Positions 1-13,310 of a DNA stretch of 64,000 bases are shown one piece after another (position 1 is the first letter of the stretch; each line of letters opens with the position of its first letter). The stretch is from Patagioenas fasciata. Taxonomy: Eukaryota > Chordata > Aves > Columbiformes > Columbidae. Position numbers and translations under genes: made by a program. The DNA is taken from contig NC_092520.1 of assembly GCF_037038585.1 (NCBI RefSeq), positions 463,001-527,000 on the forward strand. The letters run 5' to 3'. Under the pieces are notes generated by a model. That model had not been told where the DNA came from. It was given only the letters and a program-made list of their open reading frames with translations, and did no database searches.

Positions 1-511
1 GACAACGCGCTTGGACACCCTGTGTGTGAAAACACATGGTGGATTCCTCTTCAAATACAGATTTAAGCTCCCAGAGAAATGATCTTTGAAACCACCTCTG
101 TCTGTGTCCGTTACCGCTAAGAGGCTTCAGGTTCTGACCCAAACTGTGCCGGATCTCCCGTCAGCCGCTGGGAGGGCGAGACACTGAGCCAGACTCGGTG
201 CTGCGCTGGGAACCCCCCAAACTGCAGAAAGTGACCAAAAGCCGTCAGAGCATGTCCCCTCCTGCGATTCTACTGTGCCCCAGCTCCCACACATTAGAAG
301 GGCTCCATCAACAGGACCTGAGCACATGTTTTCGCGGTCCGCACCCAAACTCCTCGTTTCTGAACAGAAAACCTGGAGGATCAGGTCGGGGTGCGTGTAA
401 ATGTCACGTTTTCCTCCAGGGCTGCGCTGCTCCCGCCCTCCCCGCCCCGCGATGCGCCCGCACGCTGCGTTTACTGCGCGCTACACACAGCGGGCGCCTT
501 TTTACAAAAGT
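1..511. other. 3' flank of RPS11, no gene seen
   Basis: Mixed-composition DNA downstream of the RPS11 polyadenylation signal. Short open frames here overlap on both strands and show no recognisable domain. No repeat family was recognised. Confidence 0.5.
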
Positions 512-517
512 TTTATT
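512..517 (-). terminator. RPS11 polyadenylation signal AATAAA
   Basis: Reads AATAAA on the minus strand, about 30 bases past the RPS11 TAA stop at 546-548. The very short 3'UTR is typical of ribosomal protein genes. Confidence 0.8.
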
Positions 518-545
518 CGTCCTGCTGATCTTCTGTTGGCCGCTT

Positions 546-4007
<3,462 letters not shown>

Positions 4008-4009
4008 CT

Positions 4010-4130
4010 TGAACCGCCTGGCGGAAAAGGAAGCGCAGCCCGCCCGCCGCGCCGCTTATCCCAGGGGGCGGGGCTTCGGCGGCGGCGCGTCACTTCCGCT
4101 GAGGGGAGGGGGAAGATGAGGGGAGGGAGA
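4010..4130 (-). promoter_or_regulatory. RPS11 promoter and 5'TOP start
   Basis: The minus strand has CTTCCTTTTCC (plus 4023-4033), a 5' terminal oligopyrimidine tract that fits a transcription start about 26 bases before the ATG. Upstream are a GC box (ggggcggggc near 4066-4075) and an ETS/GABP-type site (cacttccg near 4090-4097). There is no TATA box. The whole interval is CpG-rich. TOP starts place translation under mTOR control in the family. Confidence 0.75.
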
Positions 4131-4193
4131 AGATGGCGGGCGGGCCTTGGAGCTTTGGTTGGGGATTAATTGTGGCGTTTTATTAATCACAGA

Positions 4194-4505
4194 GCTCAGC
4201 TCTCTCTAGAACCACCTGAAGGGCAGTTCTAGCCAGGGGGGATTGGGCTCTTCTCCCAGGCAGTCAGCAATAGGACAAGGGGGCAGGGGTTTCGACTCTG
4301 CCAGGGGAAATTGAGGCTGGAGAGTGGTCAGCATTGGAATGGCTGCCCAGGGAGGTGCTGGACTCATGGGCCATGGAGGATTTTAAGCTGAGGTTGGACA
4401 TGGCGCTTAGTGCCATGATCTGGTAATGGACTGGAGTTGGACCAACGGCTGGGCTGGATGATCTCTGAGGGCTTTTCCAACCCAGCCCATGCTGTGATTC
4501 TGTGA
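4194..4505 (+). mobile_element. CR1 LINE 3' fragment
   Basis: Runs from gctcagctctctctagaacc to the tail gctgtgattctgtgacccc. Same subfamily as 24321-25198 and 63158-63461. Has a short internal deletion after gaggctggag compared with those copies. Confidence 0.85.
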
Positions 4506-4644
4506 CCCCAAAATGTTTGGGCAGCCCCAGGTGGTGTTCCCCGTGTTTATCGTCCAGGCGAAGGGCTCGGGAGGTGATGGGTGGGATCTCCTGCCCAGGA
4601 GAACAGGGACTTCTTCAGGGTGGGGGATCTGGAGAGCAGCCCTG

Positions 4645-5710
4645 GCTGGGCTGGCTTTTCCTGAGCTGGGTTTTCCAGATCTGGGTTTTCTCGAGCCGGG
4701 CTTTCCTGAGCCAGGTTTTTCATAGCCGGGTTTTCCTGAGCCAGGTTTTTCATAGCCGGGTTTTCCTGAGCCAGGTTTTTCATAGTTGGGCTTTCCTGAG
4801 CCGGGTTTTCCTGAGCCGAGTTTTTCGTAGTTGGGCTTTCCTGAGCCGGTTTTTTCATAGCCAGGTTTTTCATAGTTGGGCTTTCCTGAACCGGGTTTTC
4901 CTGAGCCGGGTTTTTCATAGTTGGGCTTTCCTGAGCCGGGTTTTTCATAGTTGGGCTTTCTTGAGCCGGGTTTTCCTGAGCCGGGTTTTTCATAGTTGGG
5001 CTTTCCTGAGCCGGGTTTTCCTGAGCCGGGTTTTTCATAGTTGGGCTTTCCTGAACCGGGTTTTCCTGAGCCAGGTTTTTCATAGTTGGGCTTTCCTGAA
5101 CCGGGTTTTCCTGAGCCGGGTTTTTCATAGTTGGGCTTTCCTGAGCTGGGTTTTCCTGAGCCGGGTTTTTCATAGCCAGGTTTTTCATAGTTGGGCTTTC
5201 CTGAACCTGGTTTTCCTGAGCTGGGTTTTTCATAGTTGGGCTTCCCTGAACCGGGTTTTCCTGAGCCAGGTTTTTCATAGTTGGCCTTTCCTGAGCCGAG
5301 TTTTCCTGAGCCGGGTTTTTCATAGTTGGGTTTTCCTGAGCCGGGTTTTCCTGAGCCGGGTTTTTCATAGTAGGGCTTTCCAGAGCCGGGCTTTCCTGAG
5401 CCGGGTTTTTCATAGTTGGGCTTTCCTGAGCCGGGTTTTTCATAGTTGGGCTTTCCTGAGCCGAGTTTTCCTGAGTTGGGTTTTTCATAGTAGGGCTTTC
5501 CTGAGCCGGGTTTTCATAGTTGGGCTTTCCTGAGCTGGGTTTTGCTGAGCCAGGTTTTTCGAAGTTGGACTTTCCTGAGCCGGGTTTTCTTGAGCCGGGT
5601 TTTTCTGAGCCGGGTTTCCTTGCAGCAGGTTTTCCTGAGCCGTTTTTTCCTGAGCCAGGTTTTTCATAGCCGGGCTTTGCTGAGCCGGGCTTTGCTGAGC
5701 CGGGTGTTCC
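4645..5710. repeat. 15-bp minisatellite, about 70 units
   Basis: Alternating 15-bp variants gggttttcctgagcc and gggtttttcatagtt, often arranged as 45-bp triplets. Because 15 is a multiple of three, both strands stay open. The minus strand reads as pentapeptides (PAQEN, PAQES, PTMKN) for over 400 codons and the plus strand as FLSRV/FHSWA. No promoter or splice context supports coding. Confidence 0.95.
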
Positions 5711-6230
5711 TGCGTGCCCCAGCTGTGGGGACGCTGACAGGACTTCTGGCCATGCCGGCGCTGCGTGACCTCCAGAGAACGCAGCACCCTCCGCGTGCTC
5801 CCTGCGCACCTGGACAAGGCTTTGTGTTCCTTCGAGGCCTTTTCAGCGCCCGCTGGCGATGTCACCGGGGCTGGGCCCAAGTGGGAGGTTTTGGCGACTT
5901 CGGCGTCCTGACGAGCGCGTCACGTGCAGCGGGTGCCTCAGGAGAGGCGGTGCGTTCATCTTCGCTCCGGCTTACGTACAGGCAGCAGTGCCATCCAACG
6001 TCACCGCCAGGCAGACGGACACACATCGAACCGGCAGCATACGGTGCCTTGTTTGCTGCCTGTCACAACATTAATCAATTCGTTGGGGATTTAAGGGAGA
6101 ATTAAGGGCTTTTTAGAGCTCTTGTGCTGGAAGGCGTTGTGTTCTCTCGTAGTCATCGTCCTCCTCGCCAGGGGCTGAAAGTTCTGCAGCTGGAAGCCAA
6201 GTCTGTCCGTGAAGTGTTGGCTGGTGCGAT
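5711..6230. other. Intergenic, no gene recognised
   Basis: Single-copy-looking GC-rich sequence turning AT-richer after 6060 (cattaatcaattcg). No domain, repeat family or RNA gene seen. Confidence 0.5.
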
Positions 6231-6330
6231 GGTGCTGGAGCGCAGCGTGGGTGCTGGAGCGCAGCGTGGGTGCTGGAGCGCCCCGTGGGTGCTGGAGCGC
6301 CCCGTGGATGCCGGAGCACACCGTGGGGGT
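6231..6330. repeat. 19-bp minisatellite, about five units
   Basis: Unit tgctggagcgcagcgtggg with a cccc variant in later units and a degenerate last unit. Confidence 0.9.
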
Positions 6331-7376
6331 GATTCCAGCGCAGAAATGGGGGAGCGGGTAGGTAGTCGGTAGGAAGAGCTCAAGGATTTTTATATTCGTT
6401 GTCTTCAAAGTCCTTTCAAACTCTCAGGAGAAGCAACACGGGATGGAGACACACAACTAGGTTATTTTGGAAATCGCCATTCTTCTCCAAGTTATCCGTA
6501 CGCTCATGAATAAATAAAGAAGAAACCGTTTCTTTGCTCATCTCCTTGACACTAAAAATGAAACTGAGTCATCGGCGGCCTTTAGCTTGTCAGGGATTCT
6601 CACGAGCAGGGGAATAAAGAATGAGAGCAGCATTCTTGAGGTGGGCAGAGCCTGTGGGCAGCTGGTGGCTGCTCAGCTGAAGCCGCTGCCGGGGAAGGGT
6701 CTGGTGGTTGGGGAGCGGAATGAGGGGCCACGGGGGGCGTTGGACCCCCGAGCTTCGTCCTGATGGGCAAAGCAAAAGGGAATTCAGACAGCGGCTGGAG
6801 CGGGAGCCCCTGGTTAACCCCTGGTTGACTGTGGGCAGAGCACGGCGCCGCGGCCCTGCGGGAGCACACGCGTCGCGGGGGGCGCCGCAAAGCCAAGAAA
6901 GGCTCTTCATCGCAGGGCGCCGTCCAGGCGGGGGCTGAGGAGTCGCTGGTGCCCCCGGTCCCACCGCAACACATCCCCCGATCCCGCAGCAGCCTCTCTG
7001 GGGCCAAATAGACAGTTCTGCCTGCGGCCTCAGCACGAAACGCTGGAGAACAGCGTGTGTGGGGGGAACAAACCGCAGCGGTGAAGCACGGACGCTGTCC
7101 GCAGGGAGGGGGTTTCCTCCGAGCGCTGTCTGGCTGCGTCGGATACCGCGGAGCCTTCGTCGTGAGGACATGTGCCAAATCCCTATTGCGTTCCAGAGGA
7201 AATTCAAGGAGCCTTCAGCAGCCTCAGAGGCTGAGCCCAGAAAACGGTGCCGACCCGCCAGGATGTTTCTTCTGGAGCTGCAGGGAAAGTGCTGAATTAT
7301 TTCAAAATTATACAGGAAGAAACCAGAAAACTGTGCTCTTGTTGTACAACCAGCAGTGTCGGGTTACGGCGAGAGA
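6331..7376. other. Intergenic, no gene recognised
   Basis: GC-rich from 6640 onward, with overlapping open frames on both strands that match nothing I recognise. No tandem or dispersed repeat detected by eye. Confidence 0.45.
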
Positions 7377-7672
7377 TTATCACAGAGTCCCAGAGTGCCA
7401 GGGGTTGAAGGGCCCTGGAAAGCTCATCCAGTGCAATCCCCCCATGGAGCAGGAACACCCAGCTGAGGTTCCACAGGAAGGGGTCCAGGCGGGTTTGAAT
7501 GTCTGCAGAGAAGGAGACTCCACAACCTCCCTGGGCAGCCTGGGCCAGGCTCTGACACCCTCACCCCCAACAAGTTGCTTCTCAAATTTAGGTGGAACCC
7601 TCTGTGTTCCAGTTTGCACCCATTGCCCCTTGTCCTGTCACTGGTTGTCACCCAGAAGAGCCTGGCCCAGTA
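7377..7672 (-). mobile_element. CR1 LINE 3' fragment
   Basis: Reverse-oriented; tail end at 7377 (tatcacagagtcccagagtg), 5' side with gtcctgtcactggttgtcac. Same subfamily as the 3' part of 26900-27875. Confidence 0.85.
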
Positions 7673-8057
7673 AATGCTTGAGCATCCTCCTGCTTTCTCC
7701 ACCTCCTGCTCATTTCACGTCTGCTTCCCCTCGCTTGGCCCCTCCAGTCTGTCCCTTCCCGCCGGCGTTGGTGGCAGCAGCAGCCTCGGACCGTGAGCCA
7801 TGTGCGGGGGACACAGTAGCGCGAAGCATCTCTGAGCAATGGGCTGGTGTCCACCCAACAGCACAAGATGTTTCCTCAAGCTGCCCTGCTGTTGGTGGGG
7901 TTTGCTTTTCACGGCACCTTCCCAACCCTGCCGCATCCATCCCAGCCTGGGCGTTGCGTGATCCCTTTTGTCATCGGCCAGAAAATCCATGTTCATATTC
8001 ACTGTGCCTGATCTTGTCCTCGCTCCAGACGTTTTCCATTCACAACCATGGAACAGA
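7673..8057. other. Intergenic, no gene recognised
   Basis: Unique-looking sequence between two CR1 copies of opposite orientation. Nothing identifiable. Confidence 0.45.
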
Positions 8058-8490
8058 CCTGCTGGAGAGGGACCAGGGGAGCCCCAGGAATGACCCGAGG
8101 CTGGAACAGCTCTGCTGGGGACAGGTGAGAGAGCTGGGGTGTTCAGCTGGAGAAGAGAAGCTCCGGGAGACCTTAGTGCGGCCTTTCCGGACTGAAAAGG
8201 GGCCCATGAGAAAGATGGGGACAGACTTTAGAGCAGGGCCTGTTGTGACAGGACAAGGGGTGATGGGTTAAACTAAAGGAGGGAGATTGAGGCTGGAAAT
8301 GAGGAAGAAATTGTTGTCCTGAGAGCCTGGCCCAGGTTGGGCAGAGAGGTGGTGGCTGAACCATCCCTGGAGACATCCCAGGCCAGGCTGGACGGGGCTC
8401 TGAGCACCCTGAGCTGTGAGGATGTCCCTGCTTGTGGCAGGGGGGACTGGGGAGCTGGGAAGGCCCCTTCAACACAAACCATTCTATGAT
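8058..8490 (+). mobile_element. CR1 LINE 3' fragment
   Basis: Good-quality 3' end: cctgctggagagggacc, then gaatgacccgaggctggaac, ggtgatgggttaaactaaag, and the tail accattctatgat. Same subfamily as 28651, 35081, 52081 and 61231. Confidence 0.9.
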
Positions 8491-8705
8491 CACCAGGCGA
8501 TGCGCTTTCCTCTGAGATACAGATCCATCTTGCAGCCACAGCCAGGATTGGGACTGCAATGTTTGTCAGAGCAGTGTTGCTAATACACTAATTGATATTA
8601 ATTTTCACGCCAGTGCCCGTTTTGGTGGTCAGGCTGTCGTGCATAAGCAATGCCGTCCACACTCCTGCAGCCAGCATGCGGCTGCCGCGGAACTGGCCTG
8701 TGCCA

Positions 8706-9368
8706 GCCCAGCCACCACCAGCACCCAGCCACCACCAGTTCCCAACCATCACCAGCTCCCAACCATCACCGGTTCTCAACCACCACCAGCACCCAACCAC
8801 CACCAGCTCCCAACCACCACCAGCTCCCAACCACCACCAGTTCCCAACCATCACCGGTTCCCAAGCACCACCAGCACCCAACCACCACCAGCACCCAACC
8901 ACCACCAGCACCCAACCACCACCAGCTCCCAACCACCACCAGTTCCCAACCACCACCAGTTCCCAACCACCACCAGTTCCCAACCACCACCAGCACCCAA
9001 CCACCACCAACACCCAACCACCACCAGTTCCCCAACCACCACCAGTTCCCCAACCACCACCAGCTCCCAGCCACCACCAGCTCCCAGCCACCACCAGCTC
9101 CCAACCACCACCAGCTCCCAACCACCACCAGTTCCAACCATCACTAGTTCCCAAGCATCGCCAGTTCCCAACCACCACCAGCACCCACCCATCACCAGTT
9201 CCCAGCCATCATCAGTTCCCAACTGTCACCAGTTCCCAACCATCACCAGTTCTCAACGACCACCAGCACCCAGCCATCTCCAGTTCCCAACCATCACGAG
9301 TTCCCATCACCAGTCCCAACCATCACCAGTTCCCATCACCAGTTCCCAGCCACCACCAGTGCCAACCA
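8706..9368. repeat. 17-bp minisatellite, about 39 units
   Basis: Unit aaccaccaccagttccc, with ctccc, caccc and tcacc variants. The 17-bp period shifts frame each unit, so all three plus frames and the minus frames appear open; none is a credible gene. Confidence 0.95.
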
Positions 9369-9605
9369 TCTGCCTGTGTTGTGAGGACAAAGGAAATCTG
9401 CCATGGGACCTTGAGCACTTTTCTGGAGAGGAGGAGTCTCCTGGGAGGTGTCTGGTGGCCGCTCTCGTGTCAGGACGCCAGTGTGACCCGGGAAAGCCCA
9501 GCCCAGGGCCACCACCTGCAGGCTGCCAGGAGCCTCCACACGCGTGCCCTTCGCAGGCCTCCTGACTCAGTCTGCAGCCTCCGCGGGGCTGCGCTTTGGG
9601 TAAAG

Positions 9606-9832
9606 AATATATCACAGTATCACAGTATGTTTGGGATTGGAAGGGACCTCAAAAGATCATCCAGTCCAATCCCCCTGCTGGAGCAGGAACGCCCAGGAGA
9701 GGTTGCACAGGAAGGTGTCCAGGCGGCTTTGAATGTCTCCAGGGAAGGAGACTCCACAACCTCCCTGGGCAGCCTGGGCCAGGCTCTGACACCCTCACTG
9801 AGAAGTTCTTTCTCAAATTTAAGTGGAACCTT
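9606..9832 (-). mobile_element. CR1 LINE 3' fragment
   Basis: Starts with the reversed tail atatcacagtatcacagtat, then gggattggaagggacctc, and ends near tctcaaatttaagtgg. Closely related to 7377-7672. Confidence 0.85.
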
Positions 9833-10226
9833 ATAAGCATGTTTTGCTGATTGCTCAGCTGCCGTCGCTCTACTTAACCGCGTGTGTGTGCCGGGGTGCA
9901 GATCCTCTGAGGAGCGCGTCGTGCCTCCTCTCTGCAGGACTTCAGCACGTTGCGGAGCGAGTGCCACTGCAGATTAGCTTTTAAATCTGCTGGGTTTCCA
10001 AATCCCAGAGAGTGATGAGCAGAGGAAGGACCGGGAGTGTGTCTGAGGTCAAGAGACAGACCCCAGGCAGACAGAAAATGGGCTGGGTTGGGGAGATAAG
10101 TGGTTTGTGATGTGTGAACATGAACTCGGGCTGTCCCCCTGCTCGGGGCTGTGTGAGCCTCCGGCCTTCGACAACGGGCTGGAGCTGGTGGCATTTGAGC
10201 CTTTGGCTATACTTTAGACTCGGACT
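9833..10226. other. Intergenic, no gene recognised
   Basis: Unique-looking sequence; no repeat, RNA gene or coding exon seen. Confidence 0.45.
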
Positions 10227-10475
10227 AAGAGGAAATGGCCTCAAGTTCCGCCAGGGAATGTTCAGATTGGATATTAGGAACAGATTATTAATGGAAAGGG
10301 CTGTGGGGCATTGGAACAGGCTGCCCAGGGCAGTGGAGGAGTCGCCATCCCTGGAGAGGTTTAAAAGACATTTAGACAAAGTTCTTATGGACATGAGTTA
10401 GTGCTGGAGTCAGGTTACGGTTGGACTCAATGATCTTGAGGGTCTCTTCCAACCAAAATGATTCTGTGATTCTAT
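10227..10475 (+). mobile_element. CR1 LINE 3' fragment
   Basis: From aagaggaaatggcctcaagt to the tail atgattctgtgattctatt. Member of the cggcctcaagttgcgcc subfamily. Confidence 0.9.
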
Positions 10476-11315
10476 TTGCAGAAGCCTCCAAGCTTAAGCT
10501 CAGTTCACGCGATTACCATTGACTTCGGCAGGGCTCTGGTGCCTGGTGACAATCTGTAACTCCCCAGCCAGCCGTGTCACGCAGACCTGCGGAGCCGCAG
10601 GGACAGTCACACGCTCACCGGAAAACACAGCAAAGCGCACCGGCAGACGAAGAACAGGACCTGACACATGGGACAACGAGCGACGGTGCACAAGGTTCCC
10701 CAGCCGACTGGGAGCTCCTCACTGGCTTCCTCGGGGAAGTTTGGATCGCACTGGGATTCCCCCGGTCAGCCGGCTGATCAGAAATCAGCGCTGGGCTCTG
10801 AGAAGCGTTTCTCAGCACTTTGCCACCGGCTCTGGGCACGGGGGGCTCAGCCGGGATGGGTGGGAATAGGGGCACGTGGTGGGGCGGGAGCTGGAACACA
10901 GGACGGGGCAAAACGACGCCCTGAACCGGGTTTTTAGTAAAAACCATCAAGTCTGTGCCATGGGGCTGGTTGGAGCATTGCCCTGGGAGATGGGCATTCG
11001 AAACACGGGAGCCTGCTGCGCCCCTCGGGACAGTGAGCTGGTGAGCTGTGCTGGATGTGACGGGCAGCGCTGCAGCCCCGCTCGCGTCCCCCGGCCAGGA
11101 TGAGGGCGCAGTGGCAGGACAGGGAGGTCCCCAGGCGGCCCCAGCCGGGGCTGCGAACCCGTCCCCCCCGCTCCCCTTCCCTGTGCCCCAGCGAACTCCG
11201 TGAGGGGCGTCTGCCCCCTCGATGAACAGGACCCAGCCCGAAACAGCAGCTCTCTGCACTGATAAAGCATTTCTGGCTGTCCTTCAGCACCGAACCACCT
11301 CAGGTTTGGCTTCCT
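10476..11315. other. Intergenic, no gene recognised
   Basis: GC-rich sequence with several short overlapping open frames and no recognisable product. Confidence 0.45.
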
Positions 11316-11641
11316 GGACTGACCAGTGTGATCTGCTCCGTGACCCCGTGTGATCTGCTCCGTGACCCCGTGTGATCTGCTCGGTGACCCTGCGTGATCT
11401 GCTCTGTGACCCTGCGTGATCTGCTCTGGTGACCCTGTGTGATCTGCTCTGGTGACCCTGTGTGATCTGCTCTGTGACCCTGCATGATCTGCCCTGTGAC
11501 CCTGTGTGATCTGCTCTGTGACCCCGTGTGATCTGCTCTGTGACCCTGTGTGATCTGCTCTGTGACCCCATGTGATCTGCTCGGTGACCCTGTGTGATCT
11601 GCTCGGTGACCCTGCGTGATCTGCTCTGTGACCCGGTGTAA
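11316..11641. repeat. 22-bp minisatellite, about 15 units
   Basis: Unit gtgtgatctgctctgtgaccc, with single-base variants and two units extended by a base (tctggtgaccc). Confidence 0.95.
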
Positions 11642-11689
11642 GCAGGGCTGGGCTGGGGATCTACAGAGGGACCAACCAGCCTGGGGTGC

Positions 11690-12343
11690 TGGGGTTGTGT
11701 AGTTCTTTGGTTCCGTGGCTCCGTGGTGCTGGGGTTCTGTGGTTCCGTGGCTCTGTGGTGCTGAGGTTCTGGGTTTCTGTGGTTCTGTGGCCCTGTGGTT
11801 CTTTGGTTCTGTGGCTCTGTGGTGCTGTGGTTCTGTGGCTCTGTGGCTCTGTGGTGCTGGGTTTCTGTGGCTCTGTGGTTCTGTGGTTCTGTGGCTCTGT
11901 GGCTCCGTGGTGCTGTGGCTCTGTGGTGCTGGGGTTCTGGGTTTCTTTGGTTCTGTGGCTCTGTGGCTCTGTGGTGCTGGGGTTCTGGGTTTCTTTGGTT
12001 CTGTGGCTCTGTGGTGCTGTGGTTCTGTGGCTCTGTGGTTCTGTGGTGCTGGGGTTCTGGGTTTCTGTGGTTCTGTGGCTCTGTGGTTCTGTGGCTCTGT
12101 GGCTCTGTGGTGCTGGGTTTCTGTGGCTCTGTGACTCTGTGGCTCTGTGGCTCTGTGGCTCTGTGACTCTGTGGTGCTGTGGCTCTGTGGCTCCGTGGTG
12201 CTGTGGCTCTGTGGTGCTGGGGTTCTGGGTTTCTGTGGTTCTGTGGCTCTGTGGCTCTGTGGCTCTGTGACTCTGTGGTGCTGTGGCTCTGTGGCTCTGT
12301 GGCTCTGTGACTCTGTGGTGCTGTGGCTCTGTGGCTCTGTGGT
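11690..12343. repeat. 8-bp minisatellite, about 80 units
   Basis: Core ctctgtgg with gttctgtg and gtgctggg variants that recur as longer blocks (tgctggggttctgggtttct). Open frames on the minus strand read TEPQSHRA over and over; the 8-bp unit gives an 8-residue period in every frame, so these are composition artefacts. Confidence 0.95.
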
Positions 12344-13310
12344 CCGTGGGTGGATGTGCTCTCCCAGGCTCCAGCAGCACCCTCAGCCGGGCCGTGTTCT
12401 GCTCTACCCCTTCCCCTTTCCGCGTGGCCGTGCTCCACCAGCCGCCGTTCTGGGTTTGTTTGGTTACGAGCCCCCGTTTCGGCGCACGCGTTCGGTGTCC
12501 TGGGATGTGCCTCGGGCACATCTGTCTGTCTGCCGGGTGCTCCACGTCAGCGCGGACACGGCAGCAGAGCCGTTGGTCCGGAAGGCTGAGGAAATGAGGG
12601 GCTGTCTGGAGATCTTCAGAGGAACAAATTGCGTCTCCCTGGAAGGCTCCTGAAGCTTCTAAAAAAGAAGCTGCTGTTTGTGCCAACAACAGCCCAACAA
12701 TCCAATTTCAGGCTCGTAAATGTAGCTTTGCTCAGAAGTTATTTGCATTTACCCCGAGCTCAGGTACCAAATACAACAGAGACAACGTACTGCACATTTA
12801 TTGCTGTTCCTTAATGGAGGAGGCCCCGGGCAGATCGAGGACCGAAATCGGGGCAGCACAGAGAGACAGGAGCCAGGGACAGGCACCAAATGCACATGAC
12901 GGGAATCAACAGCTTCTGCTATAGAGAAAGCTCAGACGTTCACTGTTTCCAACACATAACTCGGCATCTGTCTCGTAGTTTCGCGCAGGATTATGTTCTG
13001 CTCGGAGAGCCATAAAATATGGTATTGCTCTTTCTCACCAAAGAGTTGTAGGCCATAGATCTGGAGCTATAGATCCTTGGAGATGATGCTGAGATGTGTC
13101 ATGACCGAGCAGGTGTGGGTTGGAGGTGCTCTGCCTGCCCGGGGGTTGTATCGCTATTAATGAAAACACATTTGATTGCTTTTTATGTGCATTTTTGTTT
13201 TCCCCGTGGACATTTCTGCTGCTACTGTGCCAGTCATTGTGGCCACTCCAGGTGTGCAGGACCTGCTGCTCGCCTGGGGCCTGGGGGAGCTTTGGGAGAA
13301 CCTGCTGCCC
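12344..13310. other. Intergenic; AT-richer island with an octamer-like site
   Basis: Sequence from about 12640 to 13200 is AT-richer than its surroundings and has an ATTTGCAT octamer (12741-12748). It may be conserved noncoding DNA, but only alignment could show that. No gene seen. Confidence 0.4.

Noticed and set aside
11284-12519. Minus-strand frame of about 410 codons rich in TEPQSHRA
   Set aside because: It runs across two different minisatellites (22-bp and 8-bp), which no real gene would need.
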